From JAKFWI01 sp050246435 (GTDB lineage Bacteria; Pseudomonadota; Alphaproteobacteria; Caulobacterales; Aquidulcibacteraceae): a DNA stretch of 14,537 nt. The first letter of the stretch is position 1; every line of letters starts with the position of its first letter. Shown here in pieces: positions 13,996-14,537 of this stretch. The DNA lies in the NCBI GenBank assembly GCA_050246435.1, contig JBFWWB010000067.1, positions 1 to 14,537 on the forward strand. Reading direction: 5' to 3'. The position numbers were made by a program, and so were the translations under genes. The notes beneath the pieces were generated by a model. That model saw only the letters and a program-made list of their open reading frames with translations, was not told the origin of the DNA and did no database searches.

Positions 13996-14409
13996 ATGGA
14001 GCGGGACGAATTTCTCCAGCAGACCGGGCTGACAAACGAGCAATTCGCCGGTCTCAACCTGCTCAAACTTCTTTCCTATGATCCAGCAGCAACAAGCGCT
14101 CTCCAATCCAACCAATCGCTAAACACTGGCGCCTTCATCACGAGTTTTGCGCAGAGCGTCGGTGGACGCGTAAGCACGACGACCTCACGCTACGACATAA
14201 ACATGTCGGTGGAGAGCGGATTTCTCGCGGGTGCTCAGGCTATCGCGAATTGGAAATTTTTGGATCACCGAACGTTGGCGAGTGGCGTATCCGTCCTCAC
14301 GGTAAAGGACGCTTCCGGAAAAGTGTTGGGAACGGGGGACACGTACCTGCCCCTCCTCGCGCACTGTCTGTGCGACGTAGCAGCTAGCGCGCTCGTGACG
14401 CGCGGTTAG
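13996..14409 (+). CDS. Small protein of unknown function
   Basis: 137 residues, family not recognised. Translation signals are good: AGGAG (13984-13988) lies 7 bases before the ATG. No signal peptide or membrane segment is visible. The N-terminus ERDEFLQQTGLTNEQFAGLN followed by LLKLLSYDP looks helical; the middle is Ser/Thr/Asn-rich with Gly (SFAQSVGGRVSTTTSRYDIN); the end holds SVLTVKDASGKVLGTGDTYL and a CxC pair in AHCLCD. Codons are less GC-biased than in the core genes (30 of 60 bases G+C in 14041-14100), suggesting transfer. It is the intact member of a block whose other genes are broken. Since it follows a type I secretion adaptor remnant, a role as secreted cargo or as a partner of the lipoprotein is conceivable, but no motif shows this. 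Confidence 0.7.
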   Translation: MERDEFLQQTGLTNEQFAGLNLLKLLSYDPAATSALQSNQSLNTGAFITSFAQSVGGRVSTTTSRYDINMSVESGFLAGAQAIANWKFLDHRTLASGVSVLTVKDASGKVLGTGDTYLPLLAHCLCDVAASALVTRG

Positions 14410-14421
14410 CCGCCGCGCAAT

Positions 14422-14440
14422 CCGCCCGAGCGTTCGGCGG
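14422..14440 (+). terminator. Possible hairpin terminator after the unknown small gene
   Basis: CCGCCCGA and TCGGCGG pair with one bulged C around a GCGT loop, 13 bases after the TAG of the preceding gene. No T-run follows, so intrinsic termination is uncertain. Confidence 0.3.
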
Positions 14441-14455
14441 GCGTAGAATGCGCGC

Positions 14456-14537
14456 ATGGACGCGGCGAAATTCGATTTGGAGAACGCCTGGGCGTAGCTG
14501 GGCGAGATGATCGGCTGGATCGTTTCGTTGTTCGGCG
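14456..14537 (+). pseudogene. Start of a frame interrupted by TAG, cut by the window edge
   Basis: From the ATG at 14456 the frame reads MDAAKFDLENAWA, then TAG at 14495-14497, then LGEMIGWIVSLFG to the window end. The part after the TAG is a plausible hydrophobic helix. It may be a gene with a nonsense mutation (for example from CAG or TGG), or a chance frame. There is no clear ribosome binding site. The sequence is too short to identify. Confidence 0.25.

Noticed and set aside
14185..14457. 90-codon minus-strand frame at the right end
   Set aside because: It is antisense to the 137-residue gene, which has a strong ribosome binding site; no motif or binding site for this frame.
1..14537. 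tRNA or rRNA genes
   Set aside because: No cloverleaf-like segment or conserved rRNA sequence was seen; the intergenic gaps are too short or already explained.

Overview
This window is high-GC (roughly two thirds G+C by eye) and reads as a chromosomal stretch of an alphaproteobacterium. The minus-strand run gyrA-coaD-two cyclophilins-queA-tgt, with ssb upstream of gyrA, the style of the GyrA N-terminus and C-terminal insert, and a GTTC-N7-GTTC LexA box in front of ssb all fit Alphaproteobacteria. Caulobacterales/Hyphomonadaceae is my best guess, by recollection of family style rather than by search.

Layout. At 1-185 lies the tail of an unrecognised plus-strand gene, with coding-like sequence continuing in the same frame past a TAA. 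At 182-3606 there is a minus-strand pair: the helicase gene hrpB and, coupled to it by overlapping stop and start, a PLP-dependent threonine dehydratase/serine racemase-like enzyme. At 3676-4194 a single plus-strand gene encodes a small conserved-looking exported protein, divergent from hrpB and overlapping tgt tail to tail. At 4188-11090 is one long minus-strand gene train: gyrA (DNA gyrase A), coaD (coenzyme A synthesis), an exported cyclophilin, a cytosolic cyclophilin, queA and tgt (queuosine tRNA modification). Most junctions are overlaps or a few bases, so it is probably largely one operon. A divergent spacer with a 15-bp tandem repeat separates gyrA from a plus-strand Cu/Zn superoxide dismutase-like gene (11258-11830), which converges on ssb (11835-12338).

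From about 12480 rightwards the character changes. Directly behind the SOS-type operator of ssb lies a decayed type I secretion adaptor gene (HlyD/PrtE family): truncated at the N-terminus, apparently with an internal deletion, and frameshifted near its end. It is followed by a lipoprotein gene whose signal peptide and body are in different frames, an intact small gene of unknown function with a good ribosome binding site, and at the window edge a short frame interrupted by TAG. Base composition falls here (sample 60-base lines count 60, 40 and 50 % G+C), as expected for an acquired and decaying accessory block.

The most interesting points are: loss of two of the three zinc cysteines in Tgt; leucine at the quinolone-determining position of GyrA; a 15-bp minisatellite that runs into the GTG start of gyrA; glutamate at a zinc-ligand position in the SodC-like protein; the LexA box combined with a perfect inverted repeat; and the decayed secretion/lipoprotein island beside it. 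I do not see a clear intact novel system. The two unknown genes of the right-hand block are the best candidates for something undescribed.
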